Part shown: in pieces, positions 1-8,659 of the stretch
Position numbering within the stretch: the stretch's first letter is position 1
Layout: each line of letters starts with the position of its first letter
Source: Occultella aeris
GTDB taxonomy: Bacteria > Actinomycetota > Actinomycetes > Actinomycetales > Beutenbergiaceae
Direction of reading: 5' to 3'
Length of the DNA stretch: 64,000 nucleotides
NCBI RefSeq assembly: GCF_902703175.1
Contig: NZ_CACRYJ010000068.1
Location: 1-64,000 of the forward strand
Position numbers and translations under genes: made by a program
Notes under the pieces: generated by a model
Told to the model about the DNA's origin: nothing
Databases searched by the model: none
The model's input: the letters and a program-made list of their open reading frames with translations, nothing else

Positions 1-33
1 CGCGGGGGGCGGGCGCGGGCGCCGCGCCCCGCG
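1..33. terminator. GC-rich hairpin downstream of the sugar permease
   Basis: CGCGGGG (1-7) is complementary to CCCCGCG (27-33), with further partial pairing inside. It lies about 106 nt beyond the stop of the minus-strand permease. It could terminate that operon or one entering from the left. There is no U-tract, which is usual in very GC-rich genomes. Confidence 0.35.
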
Positions 34-139
34 CTTCTCGTCGAGTTTGTCTAACCGGTGCGCCCTCCAAGCCTGCCCCAGCAGCACGGCCGGACGCGCG
101 CTAGGTTCGCGATTCGATTGCTCGCAGCGTGGTGAATGC

Positions 140-1060
140 TCACCCCTTGACGGCGCCGATGAGCATGCCCTTGGCGAAGTGACGTTGCAGGAACGGGTAG
201 ACGAGGACGATCGGGACCAGGCTGACAACGAGGATCGCCATTTGCAGGGACTGTTGGGGAGGTGCGATCTCGCCAGCGAAGCCCTCGGCGCCGACCGGGG
301 TGTTGTTCACGACGTAACTGCGTAGCACGAGCTGTAGTGGCCACTTGTCTGTGTCGTTGATGTACAGCAACGCGCTGAAGAACGCATTCCAGTACGCCAC
401 AGCCATAAACAGGCCGACAACGGCCATCACTGCCTTCGACAGCGGCACCGCGATACGTAGCAGGGTCTGTAGCTCATTGGCGCCGTCGATACGCGCTGCG
501 TCGAACAGCTCACGGGGGAGGTCGAGGAAGAACCCGCGCATGATGATCACCAGGAATCCGCTGATGAGCCCAGGCAGGATGAGCGACCAGTAGGAGTCGA
601 GCAACCCAAGCTGCTTGATCAGCAAGTACATGGGGATCATGCCGGGGCTGAACAGCAGAGTGAACAGCACGATCATCAGTGCGGGCTTGCTGCCGAACGA
701 ATCTGGCCGGCTGAGTGAGTAGGCCAAGAGGGTCGTGCAAACCAGCGAGAGTGTGGTGCCCACCACTGTGATCCCAACCGAAACTAGCAGCGCGCGGGTG
801 ACCACCCCACCGGCGAAAATCGCACGGTAGGCATCCAGGCTTGGCTGCGATGGCCAGAGCACGTACCCGCCGGCGGCCGTGACCTCGGCCGGGCTTGCCA
901 GGCTGGTCGAGACCACCGATAGGAATGGGACGATGACCACGGCGCAGCACAGCAGCAACACGAGACCCTTGCTACCACTCACCAGCGGGTTTGGCGGAGT
1001 CAACGCACCGGCCGTGCGCAACGCCTTGGCGGGACGCCCGGGAATGATCTTGGCTCTCAT
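140..1060 (-). CDS. carbohydrate ABC transporter permease (MalG/LplC-YtcP type)
   Basis: Inner-membrane subunit of a sugar importer, 306 aa. Six hydrophobic segments are visible near residues 33-53, 88-114, 126-148, 158-177, 207-227 and 271-290. The cytoplasmic EAA loop that contacts the ATPase (ELFDAARIDGANE, about 184-196) is intact, and the C-terminus (FAKGMLIGAVKG) is typical of the LplC/YtcP branch. Its ATG overlaps the stop of the upstream permease by four bases, so the two are co-translated. No ATPase gene is present in the locus; families of this type commonly share an MsmK/MsiK-like ATPase encoded elsewhere. The lyase upstream suggests an oligosaccharide substrate; its identity is not determinable. 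Confidence 0.9.
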   Translation of the reverse strand: MRAKIIPGRPAKALRTAGALTPPNPLVSGSKGLVLLLCCAVVIVPFLSVVSTSLASPAEVTAAGGYVLWPSQPSLDAYRAIFAGGVVTRALLVSVGITVVGTTLSLVCTTLLAYSLSRPDSFGSKPALMIVLFTLLFSPGMIPMYLLIKQLGLLDSYWSLILPGLISGFLVIIMRGFFLDLPRELFDAARIDGANELQTLLRIAVPLSKAVMAVVGLFMAVAYWNAFFSALLYINDTDKWPLQLVLRSYVVNNTPVGAEGFAGEIAPPQQSLQMAILVVSLVPIVLVYPFLQRHFAKGMLIGAVKG

Positions 1061-2058
1061 CGTGAGTACACCCCTCGTTCGCCGAACACGTGGGCCAGTC
1101 TGTTGGCACCAAGAACCAGCATCACTCCGACGAGGCCCTTAACCAGGCCGACGGCCGCGGCCACACCCCAGTCGCCGCTCAAGACACCGTTCCGGTACAC
1201 GTAGGTGTCCAGCACTTCTGACGCATGCAGCCCGACCGGACCCTGCTGCAGCAGAATCTGCTCGAACCCGACCGTCAGTACGTCACCCAGCTTGAGGATG
1301 AGCATCAGGAAGATCACGCTCCGGATTCCCGGCAGGGTGACATGCCAAAGCTGCCGCAACCTACTGGCACCGTCGACCGCGGCTGCCTCGTAGAGTTGCA
1401 CGTCGATGTTGGACAACGCCGCCAGGAAGATGATCGTGCCCCAACCTGCATCCTTCCAGATCACCTGCGACGTGATCAGCCCAATGAACAGGTCGGGGTT
1501 GCCGATAATCGGGAGTGTGATCAACTCTTGCGAGCGTAGCCAGCTGTTCAACAGCCCAGCATTGCCGAGCATGTGCTGGAAGATCGCGACGACGACCACC
1601 CACGACATGAAGTGCGGCAAGTATAGAACCGACTGCACCACGCGCTTAATTCGCTCACTGACGAGACTGTTCAGAAGCAGCGCGAGCGCGATGGGCACTG
1701 GAAACACGAACGCAATTTGCACCAGCGAGATGATCAGCGTGTTCGACAGTGCCGTCAGGAACTCCGGATCTCCATTGAAGATGACCTGAAAATTCTCCCA
1801 GCCCACCCAAGGAGACTCCAGAATCCCGACATACGGCACATAGTCCTTGAAGGCAATGATATTCCCCAGAAGCGGGACGTAGTTGAACAGCAGTACCACC
1901 GCGAGGCCCGGCAACCCCAACAGCAGCAGCAATCTGTCCCGCCGCCAGCGACCACGACGCCGCACACGTCGTTCCACCGAAGGGTTGGGGCCACCGGAAT
2001 GCGTCATCTGCTCCCGTTGCCCCGCGCTCGGACGGGTCTTGACGATCACCATCGTCAT
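1057..2058 (-). CDS. carbohydrate ABC transporter permease (LplB/YtfP-like)
   Basis: Second membrane subunit of the same importer, about 333 aa from the chosen ATG. The conserved core begins with a basic stretch and then a first membrane helix. The EAA loop is QLYEAAAVDGASRL near the C-terminal third. The open frame extends upstream to 2190, but that part is low-complexity and unlike the family, so a start at 2058 (MTMVIVK) or 2007 (MTHSGG) is more likely; neither has a strong ribosome binding site. It lies between the solute-binding lipoprotein and the MalG-type permease, and its stop overlaps the next start (ATGA). The roughly 210 nt before it, after the lipoprotein gene, hold no recognisable gene. 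Confidence 0.88.
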   Translation of the reverse strand: MTMVIVKTRPSAGQREQMTHSGGPNPSVERRVRRRGRWRRDRLLLLLGLPGLAVVLLFNYVPLLGNIIAFKDYVPYVGILESPWVGWENFQVIFNGDPEFLTALSNTLIISLVQIAFVFPVPIALALLLNSLVSERIKRVVQSVLYLPHFMSWVVVVAIFQHMLGNAGLLNSWLRSQELITLPIIGNPDLFIGLITSQVIWKDAGWGTIIFLAALSNIDVQLYEAAAVDGASRLRQLWHVTLPGIRSVIFLMLILKLGDVLTVGFEQILLQQGPVGLHASEVLDTYVYRNGVLSGDWGVAAAVGLVKGLVGVMLVLGANRLAHVFGERGVYSR

Positions 2059-2270
2059 CCCCGCCGCTCGGCCAGCACCGCGACCGCACCGATCGCGGGT
2101 GGGACATTGCCCTGGCAACCGATCCGGATCGGGCTGTGCCCATCCGCCGGCAGCCAGTAAACTGCGGGGGCATCGATTTGTGTTGGCCATGTCGGTGGGC
2201 CTGGACGCGACATCTCGGTTCCGAGGTCACCGTGTGTTATCACAGCACGTGTCATCGCATTGCCTCTCGC

Positions 2271-3896
2271 TCAGTCGATCTGGTAGGCAGCGAGTTGTTC
2301 CTCGTACTCGGCCCTCATCGTGTCGCCCCCATCGCGTTTCCACCCGTCCACGGCATCAGTGAGCGTCGAGATGGTTGCCCGGCCAGTGATGATGTCGTTG
2401 ACGGAATCGTCGAACGTCTGCTTCAGCCGGACACCGTCTTCGGCGTCGGTCGCCGAGTAGAGACCGATCACCGGGTTAGGTTCTCCCACGGGGATCAACT
2501 TGGACTGATAGGCATGCTGGACGCGGGTATCGTCGGGTTGCCCGGGCGTGTACAACGGAGCAGGTGGCGCCGCCAGGTAACTGATCGGGAGCCGCAACTC
2601 TGCCTGACCCAACTCGGTGAGAGCCGGGTTCCCATCGGCGTCGACGGTGTGATGCACGCCTTCCAGACCATACGCGCGGAGGTAGTTCTCCTCGCTGCCG
2701 AACGGCGCGGCAAGCCAGTCGCAGACCCGGAGCAGCAGTCGGATTCGTTCGGGTTCGGCCTTCTTGAAGGCATTGATCGAGAAGAAACCTGACCCGAGCC
2801 TCCACGGCGCGAGGCCACCGCCATCCCACCTCGGCAAGGTCATGAGGCCGAGTTCCGACGTCGGGTGGTTCTTCAACGCGCTGTTCCAGTGGCCGTTGCC
2901 CGTCAGCCAGATCCCGGTTCGGCCGGCATGGAACCACTGACCGCTCGTATCTGAACTCGCGAACGTGTCGGGGTGCATCAAGCCGTCTTGCCAGAGTTGC
3001 GTCACCCATTCGACCGAGCGTGAGAACTCCTCGGTCTCGTACTTATGAGTGAGCGAGCCGTCGTCGTTGCGCCATTCGTTTGGCACTCCGGACATCATGC
3101 CCATGATCACGAGCGCCGCTGCGGATCCCGAATCGCCCATCGCCCACCTATTCTCCTGTTCGTTGGTGAGGGCACGACAGGTCTCGAGGAACTCCTCGAG
3201 GTTCTCTGGCTCGGTCGACAGGCCTAGCGAGTCGAAGGTGTCTTGGCGCACAAACACGTAGCTCCCGACCGCCTGCCGTGGATTCGGAATGCCGTAGATC
3301 CCCCCGTTGTAGACGGCCCCCCGCCAAGTCAGGGGCGGCAGGCTCGCCAGATTCGGGTAGTCCTTTACCGCGTCGCCAGACAGGTACTCGGACAAGTCTT
3401 GAAACTGCGACTCGAGTAGTCGAGGAAGATCCGGCGCGTCCTGAATCTGAACCATGTCTGGGATGTCGCCGCCCGCAACGACTGTGGCCAATTTCTGATC
3501 GTAATCAGCCGACGGGGTCATCGTGAGGTCAAGCGATACGCCGAGCTGGTTCTCCACCTCTCGCCAATAGGCGTTCTGGGACCGTGTCGGCGGTACGGCC
3601 GTGGAGATCATCGCCATCCCGCTGATCGATTCACCTGCCCCCGGCGTCTCGGTGACGGAACGGTGCTGATCGACGGGGTAATTGAAGAACCCGTCCGGCA
3701 CGCCCTCCGGCGTACCCTGGAGGTCCGGCTCAATACCCGTGTAGGGGATGTACGAGGGCAACACGACACCGCTGTTGGCAGTTGTCGGACCTTGGGAGCC
3801 GCTGCCTCCGGTGGAGCAGCTTGGCAACGCGGCAAGGGCGAAAGCTCCGCCCGCTCCGAGGAGGAAAGTGCGTCGGTCGAAGGATGGGTGATGCAT
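2271..3896 (-). CDS. sugar ABC transporter substrate-binding lipoprotein (LplA/YtcQ-like), Tat-type signal
   Basis: Extracellular solute-binding protein of 541 aa, the expected size for the large LplA/YtcQ group that captures oligosaccharides. The N-terminus has a twin-arginine motif (DRRTFLLGAG, residues 7-16), a hydrophobic core and a lipobox ending ALPSC, so it is probably exported folded and lipidated on Cys27. The mature N-terminus is Gly/Ser/Thr-rich. It is followed by the two permeases and preceded by the heparinase-type lyase gene, which fits uptake of the lyase products. A small hairpin at 4010-4029 in the leader may allow separate control. The ligand cannot be read from sequence. 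Confidence 0.9.
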   Translation of the reverse strand: MHHPSFDRRTFLLGAGGAFALAALPSCSTGGSGSQGPTTANSGVVLPSYIPYTGIEPDLQGTPEGVPDGFFNYPVDQHRSVTETPGAGESISGMAMISTAVPPTRSQNAYWREVENQLGVSLDLTMTPSADYDQKLATVVAGGDIPDMVQIQDAPDLPRLLESQFQDLSEYLSGDAVKDYPNLASLPPLTWRGAVYNGGIYGIPNPRQAVGSYVFVRQDTFDSLGLSTEPENLEEFLETCRALTNEQENRWAMGDSGSAAALVIMGMMSGVPNEWRNDDGSLTHKYETEEFSRSVEWVTQLWQDGLMHPDTFASSDTSGQWFHAGRTGIWLTGNGHWNSALKNHPTSELGLMTLPRWDGGGLAPWRLGSGFFSINAFKKAEPERIRLLLRVCDWLAAPFGSEENYLRAYGLEGVHHTVDADGNPALTELGQAELRLPISYLAAPPAPLYTPGQPDDTRVQHAYQSKLIPVGEPNPVIGLYSATDAEDGVRLKQTFDDSVNDIITGRATISTLTDAVDGWKRDGGDTMRAEYEEQLAAYQID

Positions 3897-4009
3897 GTGA
3901 TGCTCCTGAATCTTGTGCGGAGAGGTCTAGGAGGGGCGTGGGTCTACGCCCACAGATGGCAGGCATACGTTTGGCGGCCGCCGTCGGCGCTGTGATCGCT
4001 TCGGTGAGT

Positions 4010-4029
4010 TCCGACGGTCTTCCGTCGGA
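4010..4029 (-). terminator. intercistronic hairpin between lyase and solute-binding protein genes
   Basis: TCCGACG (4010-4016) pairs perfectly with CGTCGGA (4023-4029) around a 6-nt loop, in the 230-nt gap between the lyase stop and the lipoprotein start. It may act as an attenuator or as an mRNA processing/stability element giving different amounts of lyase and binding protein. Confidence 0.4.
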
Positions 4030-4126
4030 GTTGCGTCGTGCTGGTGCTAGGCGACAGGACGGCCGCCAATGGGAGAAGTCGCTGAGTCGGTCTGGCCACG
4101 CGCCTGCAAACCAGAACGAGAACTCA

Positions 4127-6097
4127 CTACATGTCCGTCGACCAATCCTGGAGCGCGATGACGCTAGGAATCGGCAAGTCCTGGTCTACTGGCGCCGTAA
4201 TAGGGGTGAAGAGCACTGCCAGCCTGAACGCTTCATCAGCAGACACCTCGATCGCGAGTTTCGAGACACCGGTGTTCGGCGATTGCCCCTGGGGGTGGGG
4301 AGATGTCGGAAGTGGTGCTGCGTCACGAAGTGTGAAAACCGAGCCCGGGGGAGCGGACAACATCTGGACCAGGAGGTTTGCAGGGTTACCGCCGTCCTCG
4401 TCCTCCATGGTCAACCATGCAGACCGGCCATCCTCGGAAATCGCAACCTGTGCTGTCGTGTGCATGAACCACCACGCCGCAACGTGACCGTTGGGACTCA
4501 CCTCGTCCTGCACCAGGATGCGCTGGCGCTGGTCGACCATAGCGAGGCCGCGCTTCCAGGACGTGACTGCATCTCCGGGAACAGCGCTCGTTAGGTCCGC
4601 GATTGCGTATCCACCCGATGCGGATGACTCATAGCGGGGGATGGTGCAAGAGGCGTCGGGGAGTTGGTCAGGTGCCGAACTTGGGTTGATGACCAGTGTG
4701 TTCTGGCCCTCGGCACGCTTGCGGTAGTAGTTCCAGCGCCTGCCGCCATCGTAGTCGAAGTAGCCGGAAAGGCCGTAGTTGTCTTTGCCCAGCTCCGTCG
4801 CCCACCTGCGCCCATTCGCATCGATAACGAAGGTGCCCTCATCGAGGTCGCCGTGGCTGCTGGCGTTGTCGCCCGCCTTGAAGCCGGCGAACAAGGCGTT
4901 CGGGTCCTCCCACGCACTGCGGAAAGTTGCAACCTCCACGCTCGCGAAATGGATGTCGAGAGGAAGCTCAGACTCCAGCGGACCGACGTCCTTACTCGGG
5001 TCGTACCACAACAAGTAGCGAGGCAAGTAGAGGGTGCTTGTTGACCTGCTTCGGCTTCCCCACCACGTGTAGACAGGCTTCGAGTACCGCTCCGACAACC
5101 AAAGCAGTTCCGGAGGCTGCTGCGAAGTTGGGTCGGAGTCTGAGTAGTTGAAGAACTGCCCCGACGGACCCGTCAGGTAGATCGCATAGTTGCCTGTTTC
5201 GGACAGCCCGACGACGTGCGAGAGCCCACGGTCGCGTACGTCAGAGGACTCCAAGGCTGCGAGGTAGATGCTGAGGTACCTGATGACGTAGCCCCAGTAC
5301 CCTCCCTCTGGGCTGCTCCCGTCTGGGCTGAGCTGCTCAACGGCAGGTCGGATGCTGTGCAGGCTCTTCCGTAGGACCTCTCTTGCAATCGAAGGAGACT
5401 CTGGCGCTATGGCGAGTGCCCCCACCCCGAATCCAGCGTTGGTGACGATCCCCACGTTGTTGGGGGAACTCGTGTAGATCGAGTCTTCCCGGTACGCGTT
5501 CAGGGCAGTCTGCAGCCCCTTGTCAATGATGGCGTCGCGGGCATCGGCACGTTCGTCCTCGCTCATGGTGTGGTAGAGCCAGTCGTACCCGATGGCCATC
5601 GCGTGGGTCATCTCCGCGATCGAGAGGAAGTCGTCGGCGAGCTTCGGTGGGTTCGTTCGGCTCCATTGTGGGAACTCCGCGATTGCCGCGATCTCCGCAC
5701 GTGCGCGTTGCGCGTAGGCGGGGTCGCCCCCAAGTTGCTCAAGCAGGGCGAGTGTGTAGATGCGATTGACGGCTGTTCTGGCGGTGCTGAGCAAACTGGC
5801 GTTGTTCGGGAAGGCCGGCGTGGGGGCAGCCAACAACTCCGTGCCGAGTTCCTCCAGTGTGCTGAACCATCCCTGGGATACCTCGTCCGCGACGACTCGG
5901 GAGGCCACAGCGTCGAAGTCGCTGGGCTTCGCGAGGAGCCGCGGATGGGAATCGCGGAGGTACTGGGGGCCGGCCCCATGACTCGACGCTTGTGCCAGCG
6001 CCGGCGGCCCGGCCACCACGGCGGCGGACGTCGCTGCGACCACCTTCAGCGCGGTCCGCCGACTGTATGAGCTGCCGAAGAGTAGATGCTTCGCCAT
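4127..6097 (-). CDS. secreted heparinase II/III-family polysaccharide lyase
   Basis: Protein of 656 aa with a Tat signal (SRRTALKVV at 12-20, cleavage probably after ALAQA near 36). The N-terminal part begins HPRLLAKPSDFDAV, the usual opening of the alpha-toroid of heparinase II/III-like lyases. The C-terminal half holds the family's beta-sandwich signature, with SSHGDLDEGTFVIDANGRRW carrying the conserved His-Asp pair, followed by tyrosine-rich segments. Members cleave uronate-containing polysaccharides (heparin, alginate and related) by beta-elimination; the polymer here is unknown. An SD-like AAGGAG lies about 10 nt before the ATG. It heads a unit with the ABC importer, and two kinds of repeat lie upstream (6219-6272). 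Assignment to a PL family would need a profile search. Confidence 0.82.
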   Translation of the reverse strand: MAKHLLFGSSYSRRTALKVVAATSAAVVAGPPALAQASSHGAGPQYLRDSHPRLLAKPSDFDAVASRVVADEVSQGWFSTLEELGTELLAAPTPAFPNNASLLSTARTAVNRIYTLALLEQLGGDPAYAQRARAEIAAIAEFPQWSRTNPPKLADDFLSIAEMTHAMAIGYDWLYHTMSEDERADARDAIIDKGLQTALNAYREDSIYTSSPNNVGIVTNAGFGVGALAIAPESPSIAREVLRKSLHSIRPAVEQLSPDGSSPEGGYWGYVIRYLSIYLAALESSDVRDRGLSHVVGLSETGNYAIYLTGPSGQFFNYSDSDPTSQQPPELLWLSERYSKPVYTWWGSRSRSTSTLYLPRYLLWYDPSKDVGPLESELPLDIHFASVEVATFRSAWEDPNALFAGFKAGDNASSHGDLDEGTFVIDANGRRWATELGKDNYGLSGYFDYDGGRRWNYYRKRAEGQNTLVINPSSAPDQLPDASCTIPRYESSASGGYAIADLTSAVPGDAVTSWKRGLAMVDQRQRILVQDEVSPNGHVAAWWFMHTTAQVAISEDGRSAWLTMEDEDGGNPANLLVQMLSAPPGSVFTLRDAAPLPTSPHPQGQSPNTGVSKLAIEVSADEAFRLAVLFTPITAPVDQDLPIPSVIALQDWSTDM

Positions 6098-6218
6098 TGA
6101 CTGCTACTCCTTCTCGTGGCTTCAACGCCATGGTGAAGCGCTGAAATCCTGCTGTGGTGTGCCGTTCCGCCAGGATGTGTGGGCCCCACCTGGCGGGCAG
6201 GGGAACCGGACGGCTCGA

Positions 6219-6254
6219 CCAGCTGAGTCAACTGTTCCGATCCAGTTGAGTCAA
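6219..6254. repeat. two direct copies of CCAGYTGAGTCAA upstream of the lyase gene
   Basis: CCAGCTGAGTCAA (6219-6231) and CCAGTTGAGTCAA (6242-6254) differ at one base and are spaced 23 bp start to start, about two helical turns. Each contains the small palindrome TGAGTCA. The second copy abuts the operator-like element at 6250-6272. The arrangement suggests paired sites for a regulator of the lyase-transporter unit. Confidence 0.5.
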
Positions 6255-6272
6255 GATTGATCGGGCAATCAA
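6250..6272. promoter_or_regulatory. operator-like element, copy 1 (lyase/transporter unit)
   Basis: The 23-mer GTCAAGATTGATCGGGCAATCAA contains inverted arms GATTG...CAATC and TTGAT...ATCAA. It matches the element at 8614-8636 at 19 of 23 positions and is in the same orientation upstream of a minus-strand gene. Read on the minus strand it is followed directly by TTGACT, in the position of a -35 box. A shared regulator, perhaps LacI- or GntR-type, is inferred; no such regulator gene lies in the window. Confidence 0.6.
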
Positions 6273-7052
6273 CACATTGCCGCTCGTGGCTGCCCTGGTC
6301 GAAGACCTCGCAACTCAGAACACGCAGGTCAGGTCCCCGCGCCAGTGGGCCCGTCGGCTCGCGAGTCCCGATCTCGGGCGCCTCGCCGTTCATCGCAGAC
6401 ACCTACTGCCGTTGCTGCCGACGGGAAGGCATGCTCGTCGCTGGCTGACGCGGCCCCGGAGGCGCTCCAACCACACAGTGACCCGTGCAGTCGTTCGGCA
6501 ACCGGTAGCGCTTGTTCACCGAGCCAGCCGGCTCCGGATCCGGACTCTGGTACAGCCAGCCATCTCGCTGGGCAGAACAGGTCGGCGTTATATCCGAGGA
6601 GTTGGACCAACTCTGGCCTACCTGCGGGGGCAGGCCGGACTGCGGCCAACTGTCAACATTGAACCCGAGGTAGGCGCCCGAGGCTTGCCCCGTCAATCCG
6701 GTAGGTCAGTGGCGTGATGCGGCTCCAGAGCCCGCCGCAACTGCCCAATAGCGAGTGGCCCGCCTACCAACAGCCTCAGCTGACGATCCCCTTCGGTCGT
6801 GGCTCGCGTCGCGTAACTGGACTCACGTGGTCTTCATCGTAAGCGAGGCGGAGGTGCAACCGTGAGGTGTGCTGGCGTGGAACAGGCTGCAGGAGATGCC
6901 TTGGATCCGGTTGCGGAGGCTCTGAAGTCCCCTGCGTACACCCGGGCTTAGGGACCCAGCGAGCACCAGTCGTTGGTGGGCGGCGTCCACCGAGTAGATG
7001 TATGTCACGCGCGGAGCGCCCCTAGCCTGGGCGAGCGGGTGCTCAGCGGGGC

Positions 7053-8426
7053 TTAGACCCGTTCGAGAGTTCGTACAGCTTGGTATGGCAGTGCCTTGGA
7101 GATCTCGGCCCACGGGGTCTGGGCGACCGTGCATCCCAATGAGCTTGCTACAGCCGCGGCGACCCCTGCTGCCTCGCCGGTGGCAACGGCATTGCCCGTG
7201 ACGCGGTAACTGGAGTGTGCCCAGAAGTCGCCAGATATGCACCGTCCGGCCATCAGCAAGCCATCGACATCCCGCGCGATGAGGGCGCGAAGCGGGATCT
7301 CGTAGGGCCTCGCACGCGTCTCGACATCAGACATTGTCGGACTGCGGTAGCCGCCTTCCGCGCGTGTGAGCGCGTGCACGTCAAAGCCGAAGGCGACTCG
7401 CGCCACAGCGTCCTCGTGCTGAGCGCCCCGCATGACGTCGTCTCGCGTGATGTGGTAGCGCCCAGCAATGCGCCGCCCTTCACGTACCCCTATTTGAGCA
7501 GCAGTGTTGATGAGGCGCAGACCCGACCAGCGGCCCCCCAATAGACGGAGGGCCTCGACCACCTGGTTGATCTCGCGGCGCGCCTCGATCGTTGCCGAGG
7601 TAATCGCCCCGACATCGTCCGGCCGAACGCCGTACTGGTGGTTCGCCATCAGCGCGAAGACATCGTCGTGAACCTTGAAGAGACTGATACCCGTATAGCT
7701 CGGGTCGAATCCAGCCTTACCGAGCTCGCGAAGTAGATTGTGCTTGGAGATCTTGCGCCTTCGTGCCAGTGAAAAGTTCTCCTCATCTGCGCGAACTACG
7801 TCGTTGGCGATAATAACGTCGTGCATCTCGTCGACGGAGATGCCGCTGACCAGCGCCATGAGAGACATGGGTTGCAGTTGCCCAGTCTGAGGGTGGCCGA
7901 TCTCGAACTGGCATCCGGCCAGTGCAGCGACGTCGCCGTCGCCCGTGCAGTCGACGAAAGTCGACGCGGAGAAGGCAATGCGGCCACTCTTCGACTCAGT
8001 GATGATTGCCTGGAGTTGGCCCTCGTGGACCCGAGCGCCTACTACATCGGTGTTGAACAGCATCCGTATCCCGGCGTCTGTACACAGACTCTCGAGCACC
8101 AGTTTCATTCTCTCGACGTCGTAGGAGAAGTCGGGGAAGCCGACGGGGGTGTCCGCACCAGCTGCCTCCAGCGCTTCCACGATCTCAGCCATGACTCCTG
8201 GCTTTAGAGCGGCATCGATGATCCAGGACAACGCGCCCGAGGTCCAGACTCCGCCCAGCGTGCCCTGAGACTCGACGAGCGTGGTGCGCGCGCCGAGCCG
8301 CGCAGCACCTAGTGCGGCAGCGACGCCAGCCGGTCCCCCTCCACACACGACAACGTCGGACTCGTCGTCGAGCGGGATCTGCCGTCTCGGCTCGTGAAGC
8401 GAACTCCGATGTTCGGAGCGGGCCAT
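7053..8426 (-). CDS. FAD-dependent oxidoreductase (FAD_oxidored family)
   Basis: Flavoprotein of 457 aa. Near residues 22-40 is the Rossmann dinucleotide motif GGGPAGVAAALGAARLG, followed after the second strand by an acidic residue (TTLVES). The middle contains FVDCTGDGDVAALAG, and the C-terminus has LLMAGRCISGDFWAHSSYR with the flavin-contacting GxAxGxAAG helix after it. Such proteins often occur in carbohydrate-degradation loci, but their substrates are mostly unknown. The start at 8426 is chosen because GGGAG lies 7 nt upstream; the frame stays open to 8618 without family similarity. It is on the same strand as the lyase and shares its operator-like element, so both probably respond to the same signal. 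Confidence 0.85.
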   Translation of the reverse strand: MARSEHRSSLHEPRRQIPLDDESDVVVCGGGPAGVAAALGAARLGARTTLVESQGTLGGVWTSGALSWIIDAALKPGVMAEIVEALEAAGADTPVGFPDFSYDVERMKLVLESLCTDAGIRMLFNTDVVGARVHEGQLQAIITESKSGRIAFSASTFVDCTGDGDVAALAGCQFEIGHPQTGQLQPMSLMALVSGISVDEMHDVIIANDVVRADEENFSLARRRKISKHNLLRELGKAGFDPSYTGISLFKVHDDVFALMANHQYGVRPDDVGAITSATIEARREINQVVEALRLLGGRWSGLRLINTAAQIGVREGRRIAGRYHITRDDVMRGAQHEDAVARVAFGFDVHALTRAEGGYRSPTMSDVETRARPYEIPLRALIARDVDGLLMAGRCISGDFWAHSSYRVTGNAVATGEAAGVAAAVASSLGCTVAQTPWAEISKALPYQAVRTLERV

Positions 8427-8588
8427 ATGTGTTCTCCCAGGTGTCTCGTGAGCGAGTCGTGACTGCTCTTCGGTAGGACCTTCCGAACGAAGTGCCGAAC
8501 ACTGACCCGCTGCTGCCTGCGCAGAATGCGCCCGGCCGCGCCGCTGAGGTGACAGAAGGTCGGGTGGCACCGTCGCAACTATGTACTG

Positions 8589-8618
8589 AGTAGACAGGCG
8601 GGTCCTCCATGCTGTCAA
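8589..8618 (-). promoter_or_regulatory. candidate promoter of the FAD oxidoreductase
   Basis: On the minus strand TTGACA (8618-8613) matches the -35 consensus. TCTACT (8594-8589), 18 nt further, is a fair -10. The -35 overlaps the operator-like palindrome, so a bound regulator would block RNA polymerase. The leader to the ATG would be about 155 nt. Confidence 0.5.
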
Positions 8619-8636
8619 GATTGACTAGGGAATCAA
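8614..8636. promoter_or_regulatory. operator-like element, copy 2 (FAD oxidoreductase)
   Basis: GTCAAGATTGACTAGGGAATCAA is the second copy of the element at 6250-6272, with 19 of 23 bases the same and the changes clustered in the centre. The outer TTGA...TCAA arms are kept in both copies, as expected of an operator. Confidence 0.6.
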
Positions 8637-8659
8637 TGGTTCTTGCACGCGAGTGTGCG

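Larger units (their letters stand above)
6098..7052. other. 955-nt gap: regulatory region plus unexplained DNA
   Basis: The part nearest the lyase gene (about 6200-6280) carries a 13-bp direct repeat and the operator-like element listed separately. From about 6300 to 7052 no gene is recognised. One minus-strand frame (6403-6696, 97 codons) has an unusual Trp, Tyr, Asn and Cys content that does not look like GC-driven noise. It could be the remnant of a secreted protein, but it has no ribosome binding site and no recognised motif, so it is not called as a gene. Confidence 0.5.
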
